A stretch of DNA of 64,000 nucleotides. Origin: Microbulbifer variabilis. Its GTDB lineage: Bacteria > Pseudomonadota > Gammaproteobacteria > Pseudomonadales > Cellvibrionaceae. How positions within the stretch are numbered: the stretch's first letter is position 1; the number at the start of each line of letters is the position of its first letter. Shown here piece by piece: positions 45,784 through 54,216 of the stretch. The translations under genes were made by a program, and so were the position numbers. Under the pieces are notes generated by a model. The model ran no database searches, was not told where the DNA came from, and saw only the letters and a list, made by a program, of their open reading frames with translations. Location: NCBI RefSeq assembly GCF_023716485.1, contig NZ_CP092418.1, forward strand, positions 372,001 through 436,000, given 5' to 3'.

Positions 45784-46314
45784 TTATTGGTCTAAATCGA
45801 CCAGTTCGTTTAGTTGCTCCCAGATATACCAATAAGTTGGTACTTTACTTCCATCGGGAGCATGCCAAATACTTTCCTGTACTTGTCTCCCGCCCAGTTT
45901 TTGGTAGAAGGATTGCGCTTTAATATTATCCTGATTGACTAAAAGGCACATGCCTCTATGTGGAGCCTGTTGATAAGCCCTGCGCGCGCCCTCTATAAAG
46001 AGCGCTTTGCCAACTCCCATTGAGTGGTAGCCTTTGCGTACATGTAAGTTGTCCAGGTGTGTACCCCAGTCAGGGTGATTATCCATGTATAGACAGATAA
46101 AGCCGGCGATATTGCCCTCTACTTCAGCTAAAAACACCTGCTGATTGGATTTAGGGTGCTCAAAGCGATCTTTCCAGAGTCGCATCCTTTCCATTGGAAC
46201 CCTATCTTCAAGGTACTGTTTGCTAAGCACGCTACGATAATTTTCCTGCCAGCTGACACTATGTATGTTAGCGATGGTGGGTACATCATGCTTTGAGGCT
46301 TTACGTATTTTCAT
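45784..46314 (-). CDS. GNAT family N-acetyltransferase
   Basis: 176 residues in a single GNAT fold: N-terminal MKIRKASKHDVPTIANIHSV, central strand VFLAEVEGNIAGFICLYMD, the acetyl-CoA loop RKGYHSMGVGKALFIEGAR, and MCLLVNQDNIKAQSFYQKLG with the conserved Asn and Tyr. It resembles small-molecule acetyltransferases of the YhhY type. The acceptor is unknown. Confidence 0.85.
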   Translation of the reverse strand: MKIRKASKHDVPTIANIHSVSWQENYRSVLSKQYLEDRVPMERMRLWKDRFEHPKSNQQVFLAEVEGNIAGFICLYMDNHPDWGTHLDNLHVRKGYHSMGVGKALFIEGARRAYQQAPHRGMCLLVNQDNIKAQSFYQKLGGRQVQESIWHAPDGSKVPTYWYIWEQLNELVDLDQ

Positions 46315-46406
46315 AGTGTTTATCTACTTCCTGATAAGTAAGGATAGTAATGGCGATTAATTGATGATATTTTTCAGTTAGTTTGGAATGGTTTTCTCAT
46401 GGGTTT

Positions 46407-46826
46407 TTAAGTAATAAATTCCACGTTTGTATCAAATTCTTTCTGCAGATGTGCACGAAAAGAGGTGAATTTGCTGGAGGGAAAGATAAACTCTGGAATT
46501 TCTCCCGGAGATATCTGATTGTAAGGGAGAGAAAAGTAGCCGCGATCCTTAACCGAGTCGATAGCAACTTTCCTTATCTCTGATCTCTTGATTGAGTGAT
46601 CACCAATGAAGATAAACTCTCCATCAAACCTTACATGGGAAACTGGATCTTCTATTATTGGTTGCTGAAACTTTTTGCGGTTTGTGGCTAGATAGATCAG
46701 AGCTGTGGTGATAAGAATGGTTTTCCAGAAAGGTTCTGATTCAGGAAGGTATAAAGTGACCACGTAGGTTAAAAGTAGGATGATCCAGAAAACCAACGTC
46801 TTTAAAGAAGGTTGCCTAGTACTCAT
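46407..46826 (-). CDS. Two-span membrane protein with a small C-terminal domain
   Basis: 139 residues. Two adjacent spans (about 9-27 and 32-47), then a soluble domain of about 85 residues with strands FDGEFIFIGDHSIKRSEIRK and VAIDSVKDRGYFSLPYN. The layout resembles small PH-like membrane proteins of the type that detects or positions surface proteins, but the match is not secure. The gene that follows codes for another small membrane protein. Confidence 0.55.
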   Translation of the reverse strand: MSTRQPSLKTLVFWIILLLTYVVTLYLPESEPFWKTILITTALIYLATNRKKFQQPIIEDPVSHVRFDGEFIFIGDHSIKRSEIRKVAIDSVKDRGYFSLPYNQISPGEIPEFIFPSSKFTSFRAHLQKEFDTNVEFIT

Positions 46827-46885
46827 TCCCTGTGCTCTATATTTTTCTTTATTTACTCATTTCTTGGCTATGATGCCAAAAGAAC

Positions 46886-47179
46886 TTATCTCAAGCTAAC
46901 GCTGTATTTATCCCAGTACCATTTAAAGAATGGTAATTCAATTAGTAAAAAGCTGATTAGAGAAAATCCAAACCAGTTAGCAGTAAATAGCAGCATATTG
47001 AACTTGTGTCCAGAATCCCAAAAGAGAGCGCCGGCGATCAGTAGTGCGATACCGGTTGCTAAGAGGTCATTAATTATGATCTTGTTAAGGTCAGCGCCTG
47101 CATGCCTTGGGTAGATATAGAGATAGGCGGCGCAGATGATTATAGCGTTAACGGTTAGTAACGTTACCTCGGGTTTCAA
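46886..47179 (-). CDS. Small three-span membrane protein
   Basis: 97 residues with hydrophobic segments at about 5-23, 36-54 and 60-80 and a basic C-terminus. No motif or family is recognised. It lies upstream of, and in the same direction as, the two-span protein 59 bp away; the pair may be co-expressed. The AT-rich composition suggests horizontal origin or low selection. Confidence 0.5.
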   Translation of the reverse strand: MKPEVTLLTVNAIIICAAYLYIYPRHAGADLNKIIINDLLATGIALLIAGALFWDSGHKFNMLLFTANWFGFSLISFLLIELPFFKWYWDKYSVSLR

Positions 47180-47584
47180 AATTAGATCTCTCTGATTGGT
47201 ACAACTTTGAATACCATTATACGGCAGGACTGCGCCAAAGTACTCTAGATATTGGGGTTATAGAGGATTATTTGGCTACTGGAATCTGTGGGAATTATTG
47301 CACTTATAAAAGGGGAGAATATTTTTAGCTTTTAATTTTTTATAGCGAACACTCGTGCCGTATTATCATTAATCCTAAGATTCAGTAACCCTAAGATTTA
47401 GGGGGTATTTTATATCAAGCCTGGCAATTCGTTATGTCTGGTTGTTTAGCGTGGCCCCTGCTAAAGGGAATCGCCCATAGGGGCTATGGAATAGGCAAAG
47501 AGGTTCAGCCCTGTTACTGCTGTCGCACTAATAACTCCATAATCTGCTACCATCAGCGCAAATCCTGCTGTTAGATCGACTCTT
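47180..47584. other. AT-rich intergenic region
   Basis: 405 bp with no supported gene. A short direct repeat CCTAAGATT occurs twice near 47368-47400. GC content rises toward the YdgA-like gene, which marks the end of the accessory stretch. Confidence 0.35.
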
Positions 47585-48832
47585 ATGAAACTCTTGCGTT
47601 GGCTTCTGTTAATCCTACTGGCTCTACTGGTAATTTCAGCCCTGGCGGCGCCAGGTTTCATTGGTCCCAAGGTGGAGGAGGTCTGGAAGCAGCAGCTGAG
47701 CAGGATGCAGGGGGGAAGCACTACCGGCTATCAACGCGGTTGGTTTGGAGCTGAAACCAATACTGAGGTGGCGCTACAGAATGGCACCACTGAGCTGCAC
47801 ACTGAAATTCATCATGGCCCATTGCTGTTAACTTCTGGTGGGCCCCGTCTGGGGGTTATCTATAGCGAGACCCGCCTAGATCTAGAGCAATTAAACCCGC
47901 AGCTACGCGCTCAGCTTGAGGGAATCTATGGCCGCTTGCAGAACAGCCCCCTGGTTTTGGAAACCCTGGTTTTAGCGGATAACCGGGTACTCAATACCCT
48001 GCGCCTGGAACCCTTTAAAAGTTCAGGTGATTTTGGCCAGCTGGCATTTACAGGTGGTGAGATTGCAGTGTCGACAGATTACAGCGGCGCGGTGTTGGAT
48101 GGGGTAATCGATCTGGGTAGCCTGACCCAGATGCGCGATGGCGTGGAAGTATTATTTACCGAACCGCTTAAAGGAGAGTTTCAGTTAGAGCCCCGCCGTG
48201 GCGGTAAGGCACAGCTATATCTGTCACTGTTGCGCACCGAGCGTGATTCGGGGCCGGCGGAACTGCGGGATATTAGCCTGGAACTGGATATAGAAATGCT
48301 CGCTGCGCAGACCCTCAAAGTGGTGAGTGATCTGCAGCTACCCAGTGTGCAGTCTGCCACTCCTATTACTTCTGTGCGCCAACAGATGACCCTGCCTAAG
48401 ATCAAGGCTGCCGATCTGGGCCACTATTTACGTGTACTACTGCCGGTGGCGGAGCGCAATTGGGCGAGTGATATGCGTCCACCCCTGCGCCTGCAACAAC
48501 AGCTGGTAGTGGAATCTCGCAATGGTCCGGTTCTGGTGGATGCGGATATTGACTGGAAAGGAATGAAGCGCCCTCCGCGCCATCGCAACGGCAGCGCTTT
48601 AAATCAATGGCTGAATCCTCTGGTGGGCAGCATGACCCTGAGCGCGGCTGAATCGGCGTTGCTGCAGTCGCCGCTGGTAGGCCAGGCAATGATGTTGCGA
48701 CAATACGGTTTGCTGATTGAGCAAAACGATGAACTGCAGATGCACCTGGAGGTGAATCGCGGGCGCCTGGAAGTGAATGGCCAGCAGTTGCCACCAGATT
48801 TGTTCCTAATGGCACTGACCGGACAATTTTAA
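47585..48832 (+). CDS. YdgA/DUF945 family exported protein
   Basis: 415 residues. An uncleaved N-terminal span or signal anchor (1-23, LLRWLLLILLALLVISALAA) is followed by a large soluble domain starting PKVEEVWKQQLSRM. GYQRGWFGAETNTEVAL and LHTEIHHGPLLLTSGGPRLG are the typical DUF945 signature; the rest is beta-strand-rich. The E. coli relative YdgA sits in the inner membrane, and its role is not well defined. No linked operon genes. Confidence 0.8.
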   Translation: MKLLRWLLLILLALLVISALAAPGFIGPKVEEVWKQQLSRMQGGSTTGYQRGWFGAETNTEVALQNGTTELHTEIHHGPLLLTSGGPRLGVIYSETRLDLEQLNPQLRAQLEGIYGRLQNSPLVLETLVLADNRVLNTLRLEPFKSSGDFGQLAFTGGEIAVSTDYSGAVLDGVIDLGSLTQMRDGVEVLFTEPLKGEFQLEPRRGGKAQLYLSLLRTERDSGPAELRDISLELDIEMLAAQTLKVVSDLQLPSVQSATPITSVRQQMTLPKIKAADLGHYLRVLLPVAERNWASDMRPPLRLQQQLVVESRNGPVLVDADIDWKGMKRPPRHRNGSALNQWLNPLVGSMTLSAAESALLQSPLVGQAMMLRQYGLLIEQNDELQMHLEVNRGRLEVNGQQLPPDLFLMALTGQF

Positions 48833-48984
48833 AATCTGATTGGCTTAACGGTTAGATTGGAGAAAGGAGTAATGTGATCGTTCCTTTCTCTTTCCGGTAA
48901 ATCCATTTTTTAACAAGTCGGTATCTTGGGTACTCATTGCGTCCTAATTTATATCGACCGGACAATGCAAGAATCCTCTTGCTG

Positions 48985-50193
48985 TTAGATTAAAGGGGCA
49001 CTGAGCCAGCTAATATCATAGTGAGGTGGCAGTACATCGTCCGGCAGGTTTTTTCTTTCCTGTGGGGGCAACCTTAGAAACTCTCCTTGTATTCCTAAAG
49101 CTTCACACCCCACCTCCCAGTTAGCGCACCAGATACCAGTAGCCACTGCGGCATAGTATCTAGAAGATGTTGTCGCATAAAAATCAAGGCGCACTTGAGA
49201 GCCTTTCTTGTGGGCAATACAGCGTGTGGTTTGACCGTTATAGGAAGACGGTGCCCACCGGCAACTTTCAAAACATCGATTAAACGCCTCCCAGGGCGAT
49301 TTATCTATTTTTAATGCTTCTTTCATGGCGTTATCTACGAAAAACAGGTCGGACAGCGGCAGACGCTTATGCAACTGAGTGTTAAAAAAACGGATAAACA
49401 ATGGTGCGTACCAGCTTTCGTAACCCACAGCGCAGAGACAAATAATAGAATCCTTTTTCTTATCAAAGCGCTCGCGGAGGTGGGTTTTGACACTGCGGTG
49501 ATCTGCTCCGGGACCAATCCAGCAAGTCCCTAAACCCATTCGCGTAGCGTCTAAAACAATCTTTTGCAGGGTTCTGCCGATATCAAGAATGGCCGTTCGA
49601 TTGTATTCCGCTGGGGCTATTGCAACGAGGAAATATCTGGCATTGACCACCGGCCAAACAGTGATGGGTGCTTTGACCCACTCCAGACGTATCGGTGCAT
49701 TGCCGAGACGTGGTTGCTGTAGGTGAATTGCAATACGAGCTTTTAGTGCTTGCTCATGGATGGGGATTAAGGGACGGGTTTGATAGGCACGGCACGATCT
49801 ACGGTCACGGATCAGCTCGAAAATATCTTCTCGGCTGCGGGTTTTGGGTAGCGGTTCCGGCAAACGGATACAAAAGCGGCAAGTCACAATATCAAAAAGA
49901 ATAATGGCCGCTAGTATCACGGGTAGCCAGATCAACACATTGGCCAGCCCAGTTAAACCTACTAGATATATGAGTCCCACCAACAGGAAGAGGCCCAGAG
50001 TGATTGGGACAGGCATTAGGTACTGCAGCCAACCAGTAAATTGAAGTTGCAACTTTATACCCAAAAGACGAATAAACAGGCGGCGAAGCCAAAGGGGATG
50101 CACTTTGTCGACCATGGCCCGCTCGTTGGGTCCAAAGCTGGCGTAAATGACTTTTGACTTGCGGGTTCTAGCCGTGGTTTCAGGGTCGCTCAT
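48985..50193 (-). CDS. Membrane-anchored nitroreductase family protein
   Basis: 402 residues from ATG 50193: AGGAG lies 6 nt upstream, while the ATG at 50199 touches it. The N-terminal 115 residues carry two or three spans (YLMPVPITLGLFLLVGLIYL and VLIWLPVILAAIILFDIV). Then comes a nitroreductase domain (about 125-402) with RDRRSCRAYQTRPL, ILDIGRTLQKIVLDATRMG and GLGTCWIGPGA. The flavin domain is of the TM1586-like type, with the NADH-site WAPSSYNGQTTR far downstream. A cytosolic flavin reductase fixed to the membrane is unusual. It is divergent from a broken TetR gene over an intact palindrome. Confidence 0.82.
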   Translation of the reverse strand: MSDPETTARTRKSKVIYASFGPNERAMVDKVHPLWLRRLFIRLLGIKLQLQFTGWLQYLMPVPITLGLFLLVGLIYLVGLTGLANVLIWLPVILAAIILFDIVTCRFCIRLPEPLPKTRSREDIFELIRDRRSCRAYQTRPLIPIHEQALKARIAIHLQQPRLGNAPIRLEWVKAPITVWPVVNARYFLVAIAPAEYNRTAILDIGRTLQKIVLDATRMGLGTCWIGPGADHRSVKTHLRERFDKKKDSIICLCAVGYESWYAPLFIRFFNTQLHKRLPLSDLFFVDNAMKEALKIDKSPWEAFNRCFESCRWAPSSYNGQTTRCIAHKKGSQVRLDFYATTSSRYYAAVATGIWCANWEVGCEALGIQGEFLRLPPQERKNLPDDVLPPHYDISWLSAPLI

Positions 50194-50205
50194 TGGCATC
50201 TCCTG

Positions 50206-50229
50206 TAATGCAAATGACCACTTGCATTA
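50206..50229. promoter_or_regulatory. TetR-type operator between nitroreductase and TetR pseudogene
   Basis: Perfect inverted repeat TAATGCAA-ATGACCAC-TTGCATTA, 8-bp arms with an 8-bp spacer, centred between the two divergent start codons. The position and shape are those of a TetR repressor operator controlling both genes. Confidence 0.7.
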
Positions 50230-50259
50230 TGCGCCAGTTTATATCTAAAAGGAGATTCT

Positions 50260-50593
50260 ATGCGGTGCACCATTGATGAAGCCAAGCTGCTTAAAGTAGT
50301 TATCAGCGAATGGATGGCTCATGATTATGGGTGCTGTACGACTAGGGACATGGCCAGTATCGCAGGTGTTAATAAGGCGATGCTGTTCCGGCGACTTTGG
50401 CGGTAAAATTGGTTTATTCACACGGACGATAGATCATCAGCTGGCTGATACCCCGTTGGAGTTATTCTGTATTTCGGGAGATCTGAATACCGATCTAAGG
50501 GTTCTAGCAGAAGAGTAAATGGACACTTATCGATTGTATGGGGGCGTGATGTTTCGTGCTGTGCAGGAGTTGCCCCGGTATCCGTTGATTTGA
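50260..50593 (+). pseudogene. Broken TetR-family repressor gene
   Basis: ATG 50260 has AAAAGGAG upstream and encodes a TetR-like HTH: TTRDMASIAGVNKAMLFRR. It then stops at 50404 because of one extra base; read one frame over, it continues FGGKIGLFTRTIDHQLA, the standard LFRHFGGK helix. A second stop (TAA 50516-50518) is followed in the same frame by MDTYRLYGGVMFRAVQELPR and a TGA at 50593, and the C-terminal ligand-binding domain is missing. At least three lesions make it non-functional. It was presumably the repressor of the neighbouring nitroreductase. Confidence 0.82.
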
Positions 50594-50637
50594 TTGGCCA
50601 TATATCAGGCTTTTTATAGGGGCGAGGGTGTAGGCGA

Positions 50638-50656
50638 GCAGAGTGGGGGACTCTGC
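50638..50656 (-). other. Hairpin after ppc
   Basis: Perfect 7-bp stem GCAGAGT / ACTCTGC with a 5-nt loop, 11 bp beyond the ppc stop on the minus strand. There is no T-run, so it could help termination or 3' end stability only weakly. Confidence 0.45.
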
Positions 50657-50666
50657 CCGCAAACGG

Positions 50667-53330
50667 TTATCCGGTATTGCGCATGCCTGCGGCGATACCG
50701 GCGATCGTTACCATTAGGGCACTCTCCAACACAGCGTCATTCTCCCGCTCGCGCAGACGCGCCATTAATTCGGCCTGAAGCAAATGCAGTGGATCGGTAT
50801 AGGGATCGCGCACGCGGATGGACCAACGCATCACTGGGTTATTGTCCAACAGGCTTTCGCGACCGGTGAGTTGCTGCAAAGCACTCACTGTATGAGCCAG
50901 GCGTTCGCGCAGGCTTTCCCCCAGCTCTATCAGCTCCTCGTTGTCGGTGAGGCGTTCCTCATACCAGGAAGCGACACGGGTATCGGATTTCGCCAAAACC
51001 ATCTCCAGCATATCCACCACGCCCTGGAAGAAGGGCCACTCACGACTCATTTCTCCCAGGGTGTCGGCTTCGTCTGCCTGTTTTAGGGCTTGTTCGAGTG
51101 CGGTGCCGGTGCCGAGCCAAGCGGGTAGCATCAGGCGCATCTGGGTCCAGGCGAACACCCAGGGAATGGCGCGTAGTGTTTCTACGCCGCCACCGGGCTT
51201 GCGCTTCGCGGGTCGACTACCGAGAGCCAGACGGCGGAGTTCCGTCTCCGGGGTGACGGTGCGGAGGTAGGCCACCAGAGCCGGGTCGTCACGCACCACT
51301 TCGCGGTAACTTTGCACCGAGACTTCCGTGAGGCGTTCCATCTGATTGCGCCACTCGGGACGAGGCTGGGCCGGTGGCATCAGGGTAGCCTCCAGTGTGG
51401 CGGCCACATACTGCTCCAGATTGTAGGCGGCAACGGAGGGGCGGCCGTATTTGAAGCGGATCATCTCTCCCTGCTCGGTAACGCGGATACGCCCAGCCAC
51501 CGAGCCCGGTGGTTGAGATAACAGTGCCATGCGCGTTGGAGAGCCGCCGCGGGAAATAGAGCCGCCACGGCCGTGGAACAGGGTTAGGGGAATGCCGTGA
51601 TTGCGGAAGATTTGGGTGAGCGCCTCCTGAGTACTGAACTGTGCCCAGGCCGCGCCGAGGAAGCCGGCATCCTTGGCCGAGTCTGAGTAGCCGATCATTA
51701 CTTCCTGGCCCTCCAGCACGCGCTGTTTGTACTGGGGAATATTGAGCAGGGTACTCATGGTGTCGGCAGCATTATTAAGGTCGTCCAAGGTTTCAAACAA
51801 TGGCACCACGCGCATAGGTTGGGTTACCCCGGCAATTTTCTGCAGCAACATGACCGCCAACACATCGGAGGGCTTTTTCGCCATGGAAATCACATAGGCA
51901 CCAAACCCCTCGTGGCCCTGCTCAGCAACCACCTTGCAGGTTTCTAATACCTCGCGCACATCCCCATCGCAGAAATCCGTATGGTAGAAATCCTCATCGA
52001 TTAATGGCCGGCGGTTATCCAGCTCCGCCAGGAGGAAGTCCAGTTTGCTCTGCTCATCCCAGGTGGCGTAATTCCCCAGCCCCAGATAGCGTGTGATAGC
52101 GTCGATGGCATCCATATGGCGGGTGGATTCCTGACGAATATCCAGGCGCAACAGGGTGATACCGAAGCAATTGAGCCGGCGCAGGGTGTCTTTGAGCTGG
52201 CCATCGGCGATGGCCGAGAGCCCCACCGCGCGCAGAGAGCGGTCGATCAGGTTCAGCTCAGTGAGCAGTTGTTGACCGCTGTGAAATACTGCACCCGCTG
52301 GTTCCTGCTGCTCGTTAATGCGGGCCTCCAGTTGCGCGCGAGTATTGCGCAAGCGGTAACGCACCCGGCGGAGTATGAGCCGGTAGGGCTCATGGCTTGG
52401 GCCTGTTTGTGCCAGTAATTCCTCGCTGGCCTTGTGCATGGATAGATCGGCCAGGAGGTTTTCCACATCGCGCAAGAGAAGGTCGGCGGCCATCCAGCGT
52501 GCCAGCAGTAATACCTTGCGGGTTACCGCTGCGGTAACATTGGGGTTGCCGTCGCGGTCGCCACCCATCCAGGAGGCGAAGCGTATGGGTACCCAGTTAT
52601 CCGGCAGTGGCGGTAATCCCGCTAGGGCTAGTTCCTCCTCAATGGCGCGCATAGTCTGGGGTACTGCCTGCCATAGGGACTGTTCAATGGTGGCGAAGCC
52701 CCACTTGGCTTCGTCTACCGGCGTGGGCCTCTCACGGCGAATTTCATCGGTGCTCCAGGCAGAGAGTATTTGCTCGTGCAGATGACGTCGCAGCTCGCGG
52801 CTCTCTTCCTGGGTAAGGTCTGGTCGGTCCAATGCGGCGAGGAGATCGGCGACGTGGTCGTACTTGCGGATCAGGGTGCGACGTGTGACCTCGGTGGGAT
52901 GGGCGGTAAGGACCAGCTCCACGGAGAGATCCCTGAGTGCGGTGTGTATATCGTCGGTTGAGCGATTGGTATTCTTTAGTTCCGCCAATACCTGGCGCAG
53001 GCCGCGGTCTGTATCAGGGTCGCCAGAAAAACGCTGGTGCTGCCGGTGCAGGCGTTCGCGATGGCGCTGCTCGGCAATATTGGCGAGATTCAAAAACTGG
53101 CTAAAGGCGCGCGCCACTTCCAACAATGTATCGTTGTCGAGAGGGTCCAGCAGCTGGTGTAAGCGATCCACCTGCATCTCTCCGCTACTGCGGCTCTCCA
53201 CTGCGGCCTGGCGGATGGTTTCCACAGTATTAAATAGCGAATCACCGGCTTGCTCGCGCAAAACCGAACCGAGCTCCTCGCCGAGTAGGCGGACGTCCTC
53301 CCGCAACGGGGTGTTTTGATCCTGACTCAC
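50667..53330 (-). CDS. ppc: Phosphoenolpyruvate carboxylase
   Basis: Replenishes oxaloacetate from PEP and bicarbonate. 887 residues from a GTG start, with AAAGG 5 nt upstream. The active-site His lies in LVLTAHPTEVTRRT; FASWMGGDRDGNPNV, MIGYSDSAKDAGFLGA and TLFHGRGGSISRGGSP are the PEP/bicarbonate motifs. The C-terminus is MRNTG, close to the invariant NTG end. It is monocistronic, and all catalytic residues appear intact. The allosteric sites for aspartate and acetyl-CoA were not examined in detail. Confidence 0.97.
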   Translation of the reverse strand: MSQDQNTPLREDVRLLGEELGSVLREQAGDSLFNTVETIRQAAVESRSSGEMQVDRLHQLLDPLDNDTLLEVARAFSQFLNLANIAEQRHRERLHRQHQRFSGDPDTDRGLRQVLAELKNTNRSTDDIHTALRDLSVELVLTAHPTEVTRRTLIRKYDHVADLLAALDRPDLTQEESRELRRHLHEQILSAWSTDEIRRERPTPVDEAKWGFATIEQSLWQAVPQTMRAIEEELALAGLPPLPDNWVPIRFASWMGGDRDGNPNVTAAVTRKVLLLARWMAADLLLRDVENLLADLSMHKASEELLAQTGPSHEPYRLILRRVRYRLRNTRAQLEARINEQQEPAGAVFHSGQQLLTELNLIDRSLRAVGLSAIADGQLKDTLRRLNCFGITLLRLDIRQESTRHMDAIDAITRYLGLGNYATWDEQSKLDFLLAELDNRRPLIDEDFYHTDFCDGDVREVLETCKVVAEQGHEGFGAYVISMAKKPSDVLAVMLLQKIAGVTQPMRVVPLFETLDDLNNAADTMSTLLNIPQYKQRVLEGQEVMIGYSDSAKDAGFLGAAWAQFSTQEALTQIFRNHGIPLTLFHGRGGSISRGGSPTRMALLSQPPGSVAGRIRVTEQGEMIRFKYGRPSVAAYNLEQYVAATLEATLMPPAQPRPEWRNQMERLTEVSVQSYREVVRDDPALVAYLRTVTPETELRRLALGSRPAKRKPGGGVETLRAIPWVFAWTQMRLMLPAWLGTGTALEQALKQADEADTLGEMSREWPFFQGVVDMLEMVLAKSDTRVASWYEERLTDNEELIELGESLRERLAHTVSALQQLTGRESLLDNNPVMRWSIRVRDPYTDPLHLLQAELMARLRERENDAVLESALMVTIAGIAAGMRNTG

Positions 53331-53525
53331 AAGCCTTTATCTCCCTAACGATATCCGGTGAAAGTACCGGGCTTTATCTTCGCATAATTTTTCGTAAGGA
53401 GGCTGTGCTGCCAAAATAAAAGATTTTTTCAGTAATAAATTTACTTAAATAATGATAAATAAAGGAAAGGTCTTACGATAAAGGTTGGTTTTTAGAAAAT
53501 TTATAATCCAGTAGGTATAAATATC

Positions 53526-53645
53526 ATGCCAGGTATTTTATCGGCTATTAGAGAGAGCTCTCGACCAGATTTTTTTAGGCGGGAGGTCATCAGGAGGGGA
53601 ATTAAATTGGAAAAAGCGAAGAGTAAATTGGTAAGGAAGGCGTGA
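53526..53645 (+). CDS. Candidate 39-residue basic protein
   Basis: ATG 53526, AGTAGG about 10 nt upstream, and a TATAAT at 53512-53517. The product begins MPGILSAIRESSRPDFFRRE and ends EKAKSKLVRKA: strongly basic, with 12 Arg/Lys in 39 residues. A clear intrinsic terminator follows 8 bp after the stop. A promoter-like box, ribosome site, coding frame and terminator together suggest a real small gene (or a small RNA that overlaps a chance frame). No family is recognised. The 195 bp upstream toward ppc hold no other gene. Confidence 0.45.
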   Translation: MPGILSAIRESSRPDFFRREVIRRGIKLEKAKSKLVRKA

Positions 53646-53652
53646 AATTTAT

Positions 53653-53678
53653 AGGGGATTTTTAAATATCCCCTTTTT
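53653..53678 (+). terminator. Intrinsic terminator after the 39-codon frame
   Basis: AGGGGAT, an 8-nt loop and ATCCCCT followed by TTTT. No larger plus-strand gene lies upstream for over 3 kb, so it should serve the small gene or an sRNA. Confidence 0.8.
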
Positions 53679-53725
53679 GCGTAGGGCAGAAGCGCCCGCG
53701 CGAGATATTCACGCGGGCTGGGTTT

Positions 53726-54088
53726 TTAGTAATAGTCATAGGCGGGGCGGCGATCGACTAGGCGCAGCCAGCCGCGAATAACCCGGTAGATAACCCAGAT
53801 CCAGTTTACGGCGAGAATCACATAGCCGAGACCGAAAACCCAAAAGGTCAAAGAACCAACCACAGTCCACAGCAGCCAGAACCAGAAAGTGCGGATCTGC
53901 CAGCGGAAATGGGACTCCGCCAGGGTGCCGCGTACATCGCTGCGCTTGAAATAGTTAATCAGTACGCCAACAAAAAACGGAACCGCGGTAAATAGGCTGA
54001 TGGCCTGGATCAGGTAGACCATGATGGCCAGATCTCGACCACTCTGTTCGCGGGCCTCCTGGGAGCGTGTGGGGTACTGCTCTGACAT
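53726..54088 (-). CDS. DUF4870-like membrane protein
   Basis: 120 residues, three spans (about 20-42, 66-84 and 88-104), with a polar N-terminus (SEQYPTRSQEAREQSGRD). The pattern DLAIMVYLIQAISLF, LINYFKRSDVRGTLAESHFR and LGYVILAVNWIWVIYRVIRG matches the small DUF4870 group. The role is unknown. It stands alone between the sRNA/small-gene locus and the hybrid-kinase relic. Confidence 0.75.
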   Translation of the reverse strand: MSEQYPTRSQEAREQSGRDLAIMVYLIQAISLFTAVPFFVGVLINYFKRSDVRGTLAESHFRWQIRTFWFWLLWTVVGSLTFWVFGLGYVILAVNWIWVIYRVIRGWLRLVDRRPAYDYY

Positions 54089-54216
54089 AACTTTATTCTC
54101 TTGTGGACTCTGAAAAATATAGTGTGGTCCCCAATGCGCAATTCAACTTGACTGCGTTGGAATGGTATTTTTACACGACAGTCGGTGAAGAGCCCAGGGT
54201 GTCGTGACGTCCCATG

